44,227 bases of DNA from JANMDU01 sp031376455 (GTDB lineage Bacteria > Pseudomonadota > Gammaproteobacteria > Burkholderiales > Burkholderiaceae_C): assembly GCA_031376455.1 (NCBI GenBank), contig JANMDU010000091.1, positions 1 through 44,227 of the forward strand. Direction: 5' to 3'. How positions within the stretch are numbered: the stretch's first letter is position 1; each line of letters opens with the position of its first letter. This document shows, in pieces, positions 24,825-35,238 of the stretch. A program made the position numbers and the translations under genes. Under the pieces are notes generated by a model. The model was given only the letters and a program-made list of their open reading frames with translations. It was not told the origin of the DNA and searched no databases.

Positions 24825-26074
24825 ACCAGCTCCAATCGCGGCTCGCGTTTGCTGTTGCTCAACGCAGAAATCGGTAATTGCTCTTTCGCTGGTTTGATGT
24901 CGTTGGCTTCTTTCCCGCCGCGAAACAGCTCCGCTTGGCGCACCATCAGCTCTCGCAAATCCCCGCATTGCGCGTGCATCGCTCGCATCCAGCTTGCGCC
25001 ATTTTGTTGAGACGCCGTGAGCTCTTGCAGCATCATGAGCGGCCGCACGGTGCCGAGCTGCGCGGCCACAGGCATCAGGCGGGCAAGAAGATTCAGCAAG
25101 CTCTCGCCCAGATGCACACTCTGCCTTGCGCCATGTGGCATGCCTTGCTGCTCAATGGGACGTGCATGCGGATTGGCCAGCTGCGCATCGAATCCAAAGC
25201 GACAAGCCTGAAAGCGGTTGTAGCCATAGACGCGCGTCGTGGCCAAATCGCCCACAGGCGTTTTTTTCTCTGCTTCAGAATTGAGCAAATGCACGGCTAG
25301 CGTTTGCACCAATGCGCCAAGTGCTGCTGCCATCTCGACCGTTAATGGCGTGTCAAAGATGCGGACTTCTACCGTACCGAATTCTGGCTTGGGTCGAATA
25401 TCCCAATAAAAATCTTTCATGCTCTCCACGATGCCGTAGCTCACCATTTCGCTGAAATAAGCATTGAAATCTTCCCAATCTTTCAGGCGTGGCATATGGC
25501 CTGAGAGCGGAAACATCGCCACCGCATGCAAGCGCGAAGTTTCAAAAGACGTATCTTCCCCTTGCGCATACGGGCTGGCCGCTGATAGCGCGATGAAATG
25601 CGGAATGTAGGGCAAGAGCCGCTGCGTCAGCTCAATGGCCAAATCACCCGAGCCCACGCCCACATGGACATGCTGGCCAAATACGGTAAATTGCTTAGCC
25701 AGATAGCCATAGAGGCGCGAGACATGCAAGAAGCGCTCAATAGGGTAAATGCGCCGCTCGCGCCATAACGCTGAGGGATGCGCTCCGCCGCCGCTAATCG
25801 CTATGTTGAGTTGATCGGCAGCGGCCACCGTGCGGCTGCGCAGATCGCGCAATTCAGCGAGTAGCGTTGCATGCTGTGTATGCACGCTGCTGTTGAGTTC
25901 GATCATGCTCTCAGTGATTTCAGGCTTGAAGTGGTTAAAGCCATCGCGTGTGCGATGAAGCAGTGCGATCAAATCGGGCGCATCGCGCGCGAGCGTGCCC
26001 TCGCGCGCATGCAGGAGCTGCAGCTCAAGTTCCACGCCGAGCGTGAAGGGCTGCGAAGGTGTGAAGGTGAGCAT
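24812..26074 (-). CDS. ybdK: YbdK-type carboxylate-amine ligase (glutamate-cysteine ligase family 2)
   Basis: The 420-residue protein shows the GCS2/YbdK pattern: TLGVELELQLL at the N-terminus, ITESMIELNSSVH, SGGGAHPSALW, HVHVGVGSGDLAI, DIRPKPEFGTVEVRIFDTP and AEKKTPVGDLA. YbdK has weak glutamate-cysteine ligase activity in E. coli; its true substrate is unclear. It starts 3 nt after the antiporter stop, so the two genes form an operon. Confidence 0.88.
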   Translation of the reverse strand: MLTFTPSQPFTLGVELELQLLHAREGTLARDAPDLIALLHRTRDGFNHFKPEITESMIELNSSVHTQHATLLAELRDLRSRTVAAADQLNIAISGGGAHPSALWRERRIYPIERFLHVSRLYGYLAKQFTVFGQHVHVGVGSGDLAIELTQRLLPYIPHFIALSAASPYAQGEDTSFETSRLHAVAMFPLSGHMPRLKDWEDFNAYFSEMVSYGIVESMKDFYWDIRPKPEFGTVEVRIFDTPLTVEMAAALGALVQTLAVHLLNSEAEKKTPVGDLATTRVYGYNRFQACRFGFDAQLANPHARPIEQQGMPHGARQSVHLGESLLNLLARLMPVAAQLGTVRPLMMLQELTASQQNGASWMRAMHAQCGDLRELMVRQAELFRGGKEANDIKPAKEQLPISALSNSKREPRLELVQAT

Positions 26075-26077
26075 GAT

Positions 26078-27625
<1,548 letters not shown>

Positions 27626-27707
27626 TCATTCACGATAGCCAGCAGCTCAGTTACACGCCGGTTGTGAATGTAAAAGTGGTCAGCAGTTACAGATTGAGGT
27701 TATCTAT

Positions 27708-27765
27708 TTTGCTATTTATTTAATAGCATCTTACGCAGCATGGATGCCGGTCATGGCCTATTTTC
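27708..27765 (+). repeat. R1 repeat copy upstream of the antiporter gene
   Basis: It reads GCTATTTATTTAATAGC (outer inverted repeat), TCTTACGCAG, GGATGCCGGTCATGGCCTATTTT. It lies in the 170-bp gap between the SDR stop and the antiporter start. Confidence 0.85.
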
Positions 27766-27795
27766 TTTGAGTTATTTGCCAAGATAAGTTAAGTT

Positions 27796-28512
27796 TTACC
27801 AAGGCAAGCCTTGCCCGAGGTAGTCCACAAAGCGCCCATTGTCTTGCGGCGTGAGCTGATGGATCACTTTCAAAATTTCTTGCGCAGCGAGAGCAGGTTC
27901 GCGAACATTCAACCCCGTTTTCCCGAAGGGATCAGACAAAGCCGTGCTCACTGTGCCGGGGTGCATCGCGATGCAACAAGTTTGCTTATTGCGCCGAGCT
28001 AGTTCAATGGAGGCGGTTTTGACAATTTGATTGAGCGCCGCTTTCGATGCGCGATAACCATACCAGCCGCCCAAAGCGTTGTCGCCGATGCTGCCGACTT
28101 TCGCTGAAATAAAGACGATTTTTGCATCGCCACTTTTGGGAAAAAGAGGTGATAAATGCTTAAGCAGCAAAGCCGGGCCTATGGCGTTGATGGCAAACAC
28201 TTGGCGCAAATAAGCAGCATCGAGCTGCGCCAAACTGCGCTCTGGTCCGTTGCCATCACTGTGCAAAAATCCTGTAGCAACGATCACGAGCCGAAGCGGC
28301 TTGCCTGCGCACTGAGTTTTCAGCCATTCGGCGCCCGAGGCCATGCTCTGATCATCAGAAATATCCAAACTCGGCGAGTCTCGCTCACTTTGGCTGCGAG
28401 CAAGTCCAAGCACCTGAGCAAATTGCGCATCTACACTGAGTTGCGCCTTTAAAGCAGCCCCCAAACCGCCCGAAGCACCAATCACCAAAGCTGAATTCTG
28501 CTCATCTGCCAT
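27796..28512 (-). CDS. SDR family oxidoreductase
   Basis: The 238-residue protein has a cofactor motif GASGGLG near residue 13 and a SAKVGSIGDN...YGYRASKAALN active-site region with Ser, Tyr and Lys in order. The C-terminal MHPGTVSTALSDPF and TPQDNGRFVDYLGQGLPW resemble the CsgA/YciK-like SDR group (cell-cell-signalling CsgA family). Substrate unknown. It is divergent from amn with a 39-bp gap. Confidence 0.82.
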   Translation of the reverse strand: MADEQNSALVIGASGGLGAALKAQLSVDAQFAQVLGLARSQSERDSPSLDISDDQSMASGAEWLKTQCAGKPLRLVIVATGFLHSDGNGPERSLAQLDAAYLRQVFAINAIGPALLLKHLSPLFPKSGDAKIVFISAKVGSIGDNALGGWYGYRASKAALNQIVKTASIELARRNKQTCCIAMHPGTVSTALSDPFGKTGLNVREPALAAQEILKVIHQLTPQDNGRFVDYLGQGLPW

Positions 28513-28551
28513 TGCATATCACCTCACCAATAAACATGCGTATGATTCTGC

Positions 28552-30087
28552 ATGGAAAACTCAAATACCCGTAGCGCAACGCTCAATGCCCCCGTCAATG
28601 GAACGTTGACTCCTTCATACATCGCGCCGGGGCGTTACTCAGACGCGCAAGCCGCCGTCAAGCAGATCCAAGCAATCTACGACAACAGCCTCGCTCATCT
28701 GCGCGCCAGCTTAGATGCTTTTGTCGCAGGCACTTTAAAGGCCGGCAGAGTTCGCGCCTGCTATCCCTTCGTTCGCCTGCGCACGCAATCCCTCACGCGC
28801 CAAAGCTCAGCCCCAAGGAAATTAAGTTATGGCTTCGTGCAAGGCGTGGGCACGTTTGAGACGACGATCACCAAGCCCGATTTATTCGAGCCTTATTTGC
28901 TCAAACAAATCGACTTGCTGCTCAAAAATCATGGCGGAGAAATCGAAGTGGGGACAAGCAACGAGCCGATCCCCATCCATTTTTCTTTCACCGATCATGA
29001 TCATGTCGAGGGCAACATCCCGCCAGATCGGCGAGCTCTCATGCGCGATGTGTTTGATCTCCCCGATTTGGCTGCGATGAACGACGACATTGCCAACGGC
29101 ACATTTGAAGCCGCAGGCCGCGCGCAGCCGCTCTCGCTCTTCACCGCCCCGCGCATCGACTACTCTTTGCATCGCTTGCGCCACTACACCGGCACTTCAA
29201 CTGAGCATTTTCAAAACTACGTGTTGCTCACCAACTACCAGTTTTATATTGATGAATTCGTCAACCTCTGCCGCCAAGAGATGGCCAACCCCAACAGCGA
29301 ATACATGGCCTTCGTCGCACCCGGCAATGTCGTTACGCGCCGCGTGGGCTTAAATGCAGAAGAACTCGATTCCCTCGGCAAAGAGCCCCCTCGCCTGCCG
29401 CAAATGCCGGCTTATCACTTGGTCAGAAAAGACCACAGCGGCATCACTATGGTCAACATCGGCGTCGGCCCGGCGAATGCAAAAAACATCACCGATCACA
29501 TCGCCGTGCTTCGCCCACATGCTTGGCTCATGCTCGGCCATTGCGCGGGTTTGCGCAACAGCCAAGCGCTGGGTGATTACGTGCTTGCGCACGCCTATGT
29601 GCGCGACGATCATGTGCTCGATGAAGATCTGCCGCTCTGGGTGCCAATCCCCGCGCTCGCGGAGGTGCAAGTTGCGTTGCAGCAAGCCGTGGCCGAAGTT
29701 GCACAACTCCCCAAAGGCGAACTGAAGCAACTCCTGCGCACAGGAACAGTCGCCTCCACCGACAACCGCAACTGGGAGCTGCTGGACATGCGAAAACTCA
29801 GCCAACGCTTCAACCAAAGCCGCGCCATCGCCCTAGACATGGAAAGCGCAACCATAGCCGCCAACGGCTTCCGCTTCCGCGTCCCCTACGGCACACTGCT
29901 TTGCGTGAGCGACAAACCCATGCATGGCGAAATCAAACTCCCCGGCATGGCCAATCAGTTCTACCGAGATCGCGTGGATCAGCATCTGCGCATTGGCATG
30001 CGAGCAGTGGAAATATTGCGCGAGCTTGGTGCGGAGCAATTGCACAGCCGGAAATTGCGGAGCTTTGCTGAGGTGGCGTTTCAATAG
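28552..30087 (+). CDS. amn: AMP nucleosidase
   Basis: The 511-residue protein has an N-terminal AMP nucleosidase domain (YPFVRLRTQSLTRQSS, YGFVQGVGTFETTIT). A C-terminal phosphorylase-like domain follows (VRKDHSGITMVNIGVGPANA, LMLGHCAGLRNSQ, DMESATIAANGFRFRVPYGTLLCVSDKP). It splits AMP into adenine and ribose-5-phosphate. The length is usual for the family. A single-gene unit. Confidence 0.95.
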   Translation: MENSNTRSATLNAPVNGTLTPSYIAPGRYSDAQAAVKQIQAIYDNSLAHLRASLDAFVAGTLKAGRVRACYPFVRLRTQSLTRQSSAPRKLSYGFVQGVGTFETTITKPDLFEPYLLKQIDLLLKNHGGEIEVGTSNEPIPIHFSFTDHDHVEGNIPPDRRALMRDVFDLPDLAAMNDDIANGTFEAAGRAQPLSLFTAPRIDYSLHRLRHYTGTSTEHFQNYVLLTNYQFYIDEFVNLCRQEMANPNSEYMAFVAPGNVVTRRVGLNAEELDSLGKEPPRLPQMPAYHLVRKDHSGITMVNIGVGPANAKNITDHIAVLRPHAWLMLGHCAGLRNSQALGDYVLAHAYVRDDHVLDEDLPLWVPIPALAEVQVALQQAVAEVAQLPKGELKQLLRTGTVASTDNRNWELLDMRKLSQRFNQSRAIALDMESATIAANGFRFRVPYGTLLCVSDKPMHGEIKLPGMANQFYRDRVDQHLRIGMRAVEILRELGAEQLHSRKLRSFAEVAFQ

Positions 30088-30344
30088 CTTCGGTTTGCGC
30101 GCTTGCGGTTACGCTCAGCCCGCTCGCCTGCTACGTGACGTGCCCGAAAAAGCCGAGGCCTTTCTTCCTGCGGCCCTCCAACCCGCAAGCGACTAGCTGC
30201 GACCTTTTGTAGCGATCCGCGCCTGGCTTGCCGCGCCCGACCAGCGAAAGGCTTCGTTTTTTCATGCACATCACGCAGCGGATACAAGTGGTTGACGCGT
30301 CGTTGCAATGTCTAGTAAGCAAATACAATCTCACCGTAGAACCT
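30088..30344. other. Non-coding spacer between amn and the broken nucleotidyltransferase
   Basis: There is no convincing gene on either strand. A minus-strand frame through 30131-30334 gives a basic, arginine-rich peptide that looks like chance coding. TTGACG at 30290-30295 and TACAAT at 30324-30329 are promoter-like but wrongly spaced. No clear hairpin. Confidence 0.4.
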
Positions 30345-30731
30345 ATGCTTCAACTCAGCCCCGAACAAATTCAAATCACGAAAGATATCTTGGCACTACA
30401 TGCGCCAGGTTAACGCGTGTGCGTTTACGGTTCGCGTGCAGACGGCACTGCTCGTGCCACTTCTGATTTAGATGTGTTGATTCTTGGCAACGAGGCTCTC
30501 AAACCAGAGAGTCGTGCTGAACTCAAACTTGCATTCAGCGAATCCAACTTGCCATTCTTTGTGGATATCGTTGAACAGGCGCGATTCAGCACGAAGTTTT
30601 TTGAAGAAATCACAAAGCAAGCAGAACCTTTGACGAACGACTTAGCAGTGTCCGCTGGTAAACGGGTGCTTTCAACACGGGTGTCAAACACGAAGCAGCA
30701 GTCAGATTGCGATTTGACTATAAAAATGTGA
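30345..30731 (+). pseudogene. Minimal nucleotidyltransferase (MNT) gene with an in-frame stop
   Basis: ATG 30345 opens MLQLSPEQIQITKDILALHAPG and is ended by TAA at 30411. The same frame continues at once with RVCVYGSRADGTARATSDLDVLIL, the GSRADG...SDLDV active site of MNT-type nucleotidyltransferases, then FFVDIVEQARFSTKFFEEI. Removing the stop gives one normal MNT domain. A GTG at 30417 could start a shorter product that keeps the active site but lacks the first helix. The C-terminal 30 residues look non-native and the last few overlap an R1 copy. MNT proteins usually pair with a HEPN partner as a toxin-antitoxin system; none is present. Confidence 0.72.
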
Positions 30732-30781
30732 GCACTCTGCGCATATTTCATGCAGTCTAATGCCCCAAAATGCTTGAAAAG
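30711..30781 (+). repeat. R1 repeat copy at the 3' end of the MNT remnant
   Basis: The stretch ATTTGACTATAAAAATGTG is a degenerate outer arm. It is followed by AGCACTCTGCGCA, TTTCATGCAGTCTAATGCCC and AAAATGCTTGAAAAG. It spans the MNT stop codon and abuts the psd stop at 30782. Confidence 0.75.
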
Positions 30782-31627
30782 TTAGTCTAAATTAGCCATG
30801 GACTCACCCATGCGAATCGCGCCCGTTGGCTGCCATGCCAGGTTGAACTTCATAGCTTGCTGAGGCCAGAGCATCACCACGGTCGAGCCGAGCAAGAAAC
30901 GTCCCATCTCGTCGCCTTGTTTGTATTCATGCTCGCCGGGTCTGTAATTCCAAGTCGTCACATCAGGCAAGCGAGGTGGGTTGACTTGGCCGTGCCAGAC
31001 GGTGGCCATGCTGCCAACGATAGTTGCGCCGACCAGCACGTTGATGAATGGGCCGTGGGCGGTGTCGAAGACGCAGACGACGCGCTCGTTTCGGGCAAAC
31101 AGCCCGGGCACGCCGCGTGCAGTCGTTGGATTGACGCTGAACAAATCGCCGGGCACGTAAATCATTTGGCGCAAGGTGCCGGCCACGGGCATGTGGATGC
31201 GGTGATAGTCTTTGGGGCTGAGATAGAGGCAGGCGAAATGGCCGCGTTCAAACTCAGAAGCCAACTTTGAATCGCCGCCCAATAGCGCGGTCGTCGAATA
31301 AGTGTGGCCTTTGGCTTGGAAGATTTGATCTTTTTCGATGCGGCCGAATTGGCTGATCGCGCCGTCCACGGGGCAGATGTAATCCGCTTTGGCCATCGGG
31401 CGAGCGCCGGGCTTTAAGGGGCGTGTGAAAAAATCATTGAAGCTTTTGTAGCTTGCAGGATCGGAGTTCAAGGCTTCGGTCATGTTCACGCCGTAACGTT
31501 GGATGAACCACTTGATGGCTGCCGTCGTTGTGCTCCCGCCCTCAGTGGAGGCGAGAAAGCCCATAAATTGCGTGAGCAGTTTTTTGGGGAGCAGGTATTG
31601 AGGGAGAACGGCTAGGCGATCAGACAT
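30782..31627 (-). CDS. psd: Phosphatidylserine decarboxylase proenzyme
   Basis: The 281-residue protein has the self-processing LGST motif near the C-terminus (FLLGSTVVMLW), where the Ser becomes the pyruvoyl cofactor after cleavage into beta and alpha chains. Other signatures are FNDFFTRPLKPGARP, CPVDGAISQFG, SPKDYHRIHMP and YVPGDLFSVNP. It makes phosphatidylethanolamine at the inner membrane. It is divergent from the nodI-like gene. Confidence 0.95.
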   Translation of the reverse strand: MSDRLAVLPQYLLPKKLLTQFMGFLASTEGGSTTTAAIKWFIQRYGVNMTEALNSDPASYKSFNDFFTRPLKPGARPMAKADYICPVDGAISQFGRIEKDQIFQAKGHTYSTTALLGGDSKLASEFERGHFACLYLSPKDYHRIHMPVAGTLRQMIYVPGDLFSVNPTTARGVPGLFARNERVVCVFDTAHGPFINVLVGATIVGSMATVWHGQVNPPRLPDVTTWNYRPGEHEYKQGDEMGRFLLGSTVVMLWPQQAMKFNLAWQPTGAIRMGESMANLD

Positions 31628-31684
31628 GGGAATTGCTTTCTTTATGCCGCGATTTTAGAAGCAAAGGTGGCGCAAAATAAGGGA

Positions 31685-32623
31685 ATGACTTCTCCAACCA
31701 GATCGCCCATTTTTCGCGTTCAAAACCTCAACAAACATTTCGGCGACAACCATGTTGTGCAAAACCTCTCCTTTGAGATCGCTGCAGGCGAATGCCTCGG
31801 CGTAATTGGGCCCAACGGCGCAGGCAAGACGACAACGATTCGCATGAGCTTGGGGCAGACTGCGCCCGACAGCGGCGAAATTGAAATTTTGGGCATGCAA
31901 ATGCCGCAGCAAGCCAGTGCGATCAAAGCACGGTTGGGTGTGGTGAGCCAATTTGACACGCTCGATCCGGATTTTTCTCTGGAAGAAAACATCCTCGTTT
32001 ACGGCCGCTATTTCGGCATGAAAAAAGTGCAGATTGAGCCGCGCATTCCTAAGCTACTGGAATTCGCTTCGCTCACCAGCAAGGCCAAAGCTAAGCCGGG
32101 CGAACTATCGGGCGGCATGAAGCGCCGGCTGTCACTGGCAAGATCCCTTGTAAATGATCCAGATTTATTGCTGCTCGATGAGCCCACCACCGGCCTCGAT
32201 CCGCAGGCGCGGCATCTGATGTGGGAACGGCTGCAAACGCTCACCGCACAAGGCAAATCTATTTTGCTCACCACGCATTTTATGGATGAAGCTGAGCGCC
32301 TGTGCCACCGTTTGCTCGTGATTGATCATGGCAAAAAGATTGCAGAAGGCAGGCCGCGCGAGCTCATTGCGCAGCATTTAGAGCCTGATGTCTTAGAGAT
32401 CTATGGCGTGGGCGCTTTAGCTTTGCAGCATGAGACGAGCGTAACGCAGCATGCCTCGCGTATCGAGATCAGCGGAGAGACTTTATTTCTTTACACGCGT
32501 CAAGCCGCTCCCATGCTTGCCGCACTGCAAACCTTCCCCATGCTGCGCACCTTGCATCGCCCTGCCAACCTTGAAGACTTGTTTTTGAAGCTCACAGGCA
32601 GGCAGATTCGGGAAGATGGCTAA
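31685..32623 (+). CDS. nodI: NodI-like ABC transporter ATP-binding protein
   Basis: ATG 31685 gives 312 residues; a GTG six codons earlier is also open and neither start has a clear ribosome site. It has Walker A GPNGAGKTT, Q-loop VVSQFDTLDPDFS, signature LSGGMKRRL, Walker B LLLLDEPTTGLDP and switch His TTHFM. The C-terminus and the paired ABC-2 permease match NodI/NodJ. In rhizobia these export lipo-oligosaccharides. In non-nodulating Burkholderiales the substrate is unknown, so the symbol denotes family only. Confidence 0.85.
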   Translation: MTSPTRSPIFRVQNLNKHFGDNHVVQNLSFEIAAGECLGVIGPNGAGKTTTIRMSLGQTAPDSGEIEILGMQMPQQASAIKARLGVVSQFDTLDPDFSLEENILVYGRYFGMKKVQIEPRIPKLLEFASLTSKAKAKPGELSGGMKRRLSLARSLVNDPDLLLLDEPTTGLDPQARHLMWERLQTLTAQGKSILLTTHFMDEAERLCHRLLVIDHGKKIAEGRPRELIAQHLEPDVLEIYGVGALALQHETSVTQHASRIEISGETLFLYTRQAAPMLAALQTFPMLRTLHRPANLEDLFLKLTGRQIREDG

Positions 32624-32626
32624 ACA

Positions 32627-32697
32627 TCGGTACTACTTAATTAATAGCACTCTGCGCAATATATATGCCGGCTAACGGCCTAAAACGCTCTAAAAAT
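32627..32697 (+). repeat. R1 repeat copy between the nodI- and nodJ-like genes
   Basis: It reads TACTTAATTAATAGCACTC, TGCGCAA, ATATGCCGGCTAACGGCC and ends CTCTAAAAATCGA. It fills nearly all of the 84-bp gap, so it is transcribed within the operon 10 bp before the permease start. Confidence 0.9.
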
Positions 32698-32707
32698 CGA
32701 TTGAAAT

Positions 32708-33520
32708 ATGTCTTCTAACACGCTTCCCTCCTCTATCTGGCGCATGCCTAGCATCACCATGCGCTGGTGGCCTGTTTTTTTGCGCAAATTGCTGGTCTGG
32801 CGCAAGCTCTTTTGGCCGAGCTTGCTCGGCAACACCGCCGATCCGCTGATCTCGCTGGTGGCCTTCGGCTACGGCTTGGGCACGCTGGTGGGCGCTGTGC
32901 AATGGGGCGGCCAAGCCATGCCCTATCTCGTGTTTGTCGCCAGCGGATACATGTGTACCAGTGCGATGAATGCAGCGAGTTTTGAGATCTTGTATTCCGG
33001 CTATTCGCGCATGGCTGTGCAAAAAACGTGGGATGGCATCATGAATGCGCCGATCACGCTCGATGATGTCGTGCTCTCCGAGCTGCTGTGGGCGACGTTC
33101 AAAGCCGTCTTCACCACGCTGGCCATCCTCTGCGTGATGGCGGGCTTAGGGATCGTGAAGCACCCGGAAGTCTTGCTCGCCCTTCCCATCGTCGCCATCG
33201 TGGCTTTCAGCTTCGCTTGCATGGGATTGATCTTCACAGCGCTGGCACGAGGCTATGACTTTTTCACTTACTATTTCACGCTCTTCCTCGTGCCCATGAC
33301 GTTTACCAGCGGCGTATATTTCCCTCGCACTCAGTTGCCGCCGTGGCTGCAAACCATAACGGATTATTTGCCGCTTACCGCTGCTGTAGAGTTGGTGCGC
33401 CCACTCTTCATCGGGCAAATGCCGCTATCGCCTTTCAAACACCTGACGATCCTGCTGGTTTTCGGTGCAATAGCACTCTGGCTAGGGTTGGCGCTGATTC
33501 GCAAGCGATTCAAAGCCTAA
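32708..33520 (+). CDS. nodJ: NodJ-like ABC-2 type permease
   Basis: The 270-residue protein has about six membrane segments. It shows the ABC-2 pattern: VWRKLFWPSLLGNTADPLISLVAFGYGLG, YSGYSRMAVQKTWDGIMNAPI, FTSGVYFPRTQLPPWLQTITDYLPLTAAVELVRPL. It pairs with the ATPase just upstream. A short stretch near 33469 resembles R1 but is ordinary permease sequence. Confidence 0.87.
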   Translation: MSSNTLPSSIWRMPSITMRWWPVFLRKLLVWRKLFWPSLLGNTADPLISLVAFGYGLGTLVGAVQWGGQAMPYLVFVASGYMCTSAMNAASFEILYSGYSRMAVQKTWDGIMNAPITLDDVVLSELLWATFKAVFTTLAILCVMAGLGIVKHPEVLLALPIVAIVAFSFACMGLIFTALARGYDFFTYYFTLFLVPMTFTSGVYFPRTQLPPWLQTITDYLPLTAAVELVRPLFIGQMPLSPFKHLTILLVFGAIALWLGLALIRKRFKA

Positions 33521-33557
33521 AGCAACCTACAATGCCGAAAAATTATCAGTAATTCTT

Positions 33558-34457
33558 ATGATCACCACACCCGACATCACCCACATCGCCCCTCGCGACA
33601 AAGCCGAAATTTTGGCGCAGGCGCTGCCTTACATTCGTAAATTTCATGGCAAGACCATCGTCATCAAATACGGTGGCAATGCGATGACTGATCCCCAGTT
33701 GCAGGAAGATTTTGCGGAAGATGTGGTGCTTTTGAAACTTGTGGGCATGAACCCTGTCGTGGTGCATGGCGGTGGGCCGCAGATTGAAGCGGCATTGAAG
33801 CGCTTGGGCAAAGAAGGCAAATTTATTCAAGGCATGCGCGTCACAGATGCTGAGACGATGGAAGTGGTGGAGTGGGTCTTGGCAGGCGAAGTACAGCAAG
33901 ATATTGTGGGCCTCATCAATGCGGCGGGCGGCAAAGCCGTGGGCCTGACGGGGCGCGACGGTGGCCTGATTCGCGCGAAGAAACTCAAGATGCTAGATTT
34001 GAAAGATGCGAGCATAGAGCATGATGTGGGCCAAGTCGGCGATATCGTGGCGATTGATCCGAGCGTGGTGAAGGCGCTGCAAGATGATGCCTTCATTCCT
34101 GTGGTCAGCCCGATTGGCTTTGGCGAGAAAAATGAAAGCTACAACATCAATGCTGACGTGGTGGCTGCGAAGCTTGCGACGATTTTGAAAGCTGAGAAGC
34201 TGATGATGCTGACCAATATCAGCGGCGTATTGAACAAAGAAGGCCAGTTGCTGACCGAGCTGACCTCGCGGCAAATCGATGAGCTGATCGCAGATGGCAC
34301 GATCTCAGGCGGCATGATTCCAAAGATTGCAGGCGCGATTGATGCGGCCAAGAGCGGCGTGAATGCGGTGCATATCGTGGATGGCCGCGTGCCGCATGCG
34401 ATGCTTTTAGAGATTTTGACCGATCAAGCCTACGGCACGATGATCACATCACGTTGA
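33558..34457 (+). CDS. argB: N-acetylglutamate kinase
   Basis: The 299-residue protein has the KYGGNAM glycine-rich motif, VVHGGGPQIEAAL, GLTGRDGGLIRAKK, NINADVVAAKLA and GGMIPKI motifs. It phosphorylates N-acetylglutamate in arginine synthesis and is the usual feedback-inhibited step; the N-terminal helix suits the arginine-sensitive hexameric type. It ends 7 bp before the response-regulator gene. Confidence 0.95.
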   Translation: MITTPDITHIAPRDKAEILAQALPYIRKFHGKTIVIKYGGNAMTDPQLQEDFAEDVVLLKLVGMNPVVVHGGGPQIEAALKRLGKEGKFIQGMRVTDAETMEVVEWVLAGEVQQDIVGLINAAGGKAVGLTGRDGGLIRAKKLKMLDLKDASIEHDVGQVGDIVAIDPSVVKALQDDAFIPVVSPIGFGEKNESYNINADVVAAKLATILKAEKLMMLTNISGVLNKEGQLLTELTSRQIDELIADGTISGGMIPKIAGAIDAAKSGVNAVHIVDGRVPHAMLLEILTDQAYGTMITSR

Positions 34458-34464
34458 ATCATTT

Positions 34465-35163
34465 ATGCGCCTCTTGCTTGTAGAAGACGATGTGATGCTG
34501 GCCAGCGGGATCAAGCTGGGGTTGTGTGGCGCGGGTTATGCGGTGGATTGGGTCGGCTCGGGGGAGCGGGCGCTTGATGCGTTGAAAGAGAATAGCTTTG
34601 ATGCGGCTGTGGTTGATCTTGGCTTGCCGAAGATGGACGGCTTGGAGCTGACCCGGCTGATGCGCAGCAGCGGCTACAGCTTGCCGATTTTGATTCTCAC
34701 GGCGCGCGATGCGCTGCAAGATCGCGTGCAAGGGCTGGATTTTGGCGCAGATGATTACATGCTGAAGCCATTCGAGTTGCCTGAGCTGCTGGCGCGGCTG
34801 CGCGCCCTCCTTCGCCGCTCGCAAGCAGCGACCTCCAGCTCGATCAGCTATGGCCCGATCACACTGGATACAGCCATGCGCCAAGCAACGGCGCAGACTG
34901 CGAGCGGACTGCTGCCCATCGAACTGGGGCCACGCGAATGGACGGTGTTGGAATATTTAATGATGCAAGCGCCCAAGCCAGCGGCCAAAGAAAAAATCCT
35001 CGCAGCGTTGACCGGATGGGACAAAGAAATTACCGCCAATGCAGTGGAGGTGTATATCTCACGCCTGCGTGGCAAGCTCGATGCACATGGTGTTGCACTG
35101 CGCTCGATTCGCGGCTTTGGCTATCGGCTGGAGCTGGAAGCAGCCAACAGCCCACATCCATAG
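34465..35163 (+). CDS. OmpR-family response regulator (TctD/QseB-like)
   Basis: The 232-residue protein has a receiver domain with acidic pocket VEDD (6-9), phosphoacceptor D51 (VVDLGLPKMDG) and the conserved Lys in MLKPFE. A winged-helix DNA-binding domain follows (LLPIELGPREWTVLEYLM, ITANAVEVYISRLRGKLD, IRSIRGFGYRLE). It is followed by its kinase. The pair lies between argB and slmA, which I expect to be closer together in many relatives. The signal is unknown. Confidence 0.9.
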   Translation: MRLLLVEDDVMLASGIKLGLCGAGYAVDWVGSGERALDALKENSFDAAVVDLGLPKMDGLELTRLMRSSGYSLPILILTARDALQDRVQGLDFGADDYMLKPFELPELLARLRALLRRSQAATSSSISYGPITLDTAMRQATAQTASGLLPIELGPREWTVLEYLMMQAPKPAAKEKILAALTGWDKEITANAVEVYISRLRGKLDAHGVALRSIRGFGYRLELEAANSPHP

Positions 35164-35238
35164 TTGCCCTGCAAGGCTATGGCTGCTTGGCAAAGCTTCT
35201 TGGAATCCTTAGCCGGGCGCGCTCCAGAAGGCAGCACG

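Noticed and set aside
30131..30334. Minus-strand frame giving a basic 67-residue peptide upstream of psd.
   Set aside because: No start context, no conserved neighbour and arginine/lysine-rich composition typical of chance frames.
33465..33490. CAATAGCACTCTGGCTAG inside the nodJ-like gene looks like part of R1.
   Set aside because: Only about 15 nt match, the CTGCGCAG and CCGGC blocks are missing, and the encoded FGAIALWLGLAL is ordinary membrane sequence.
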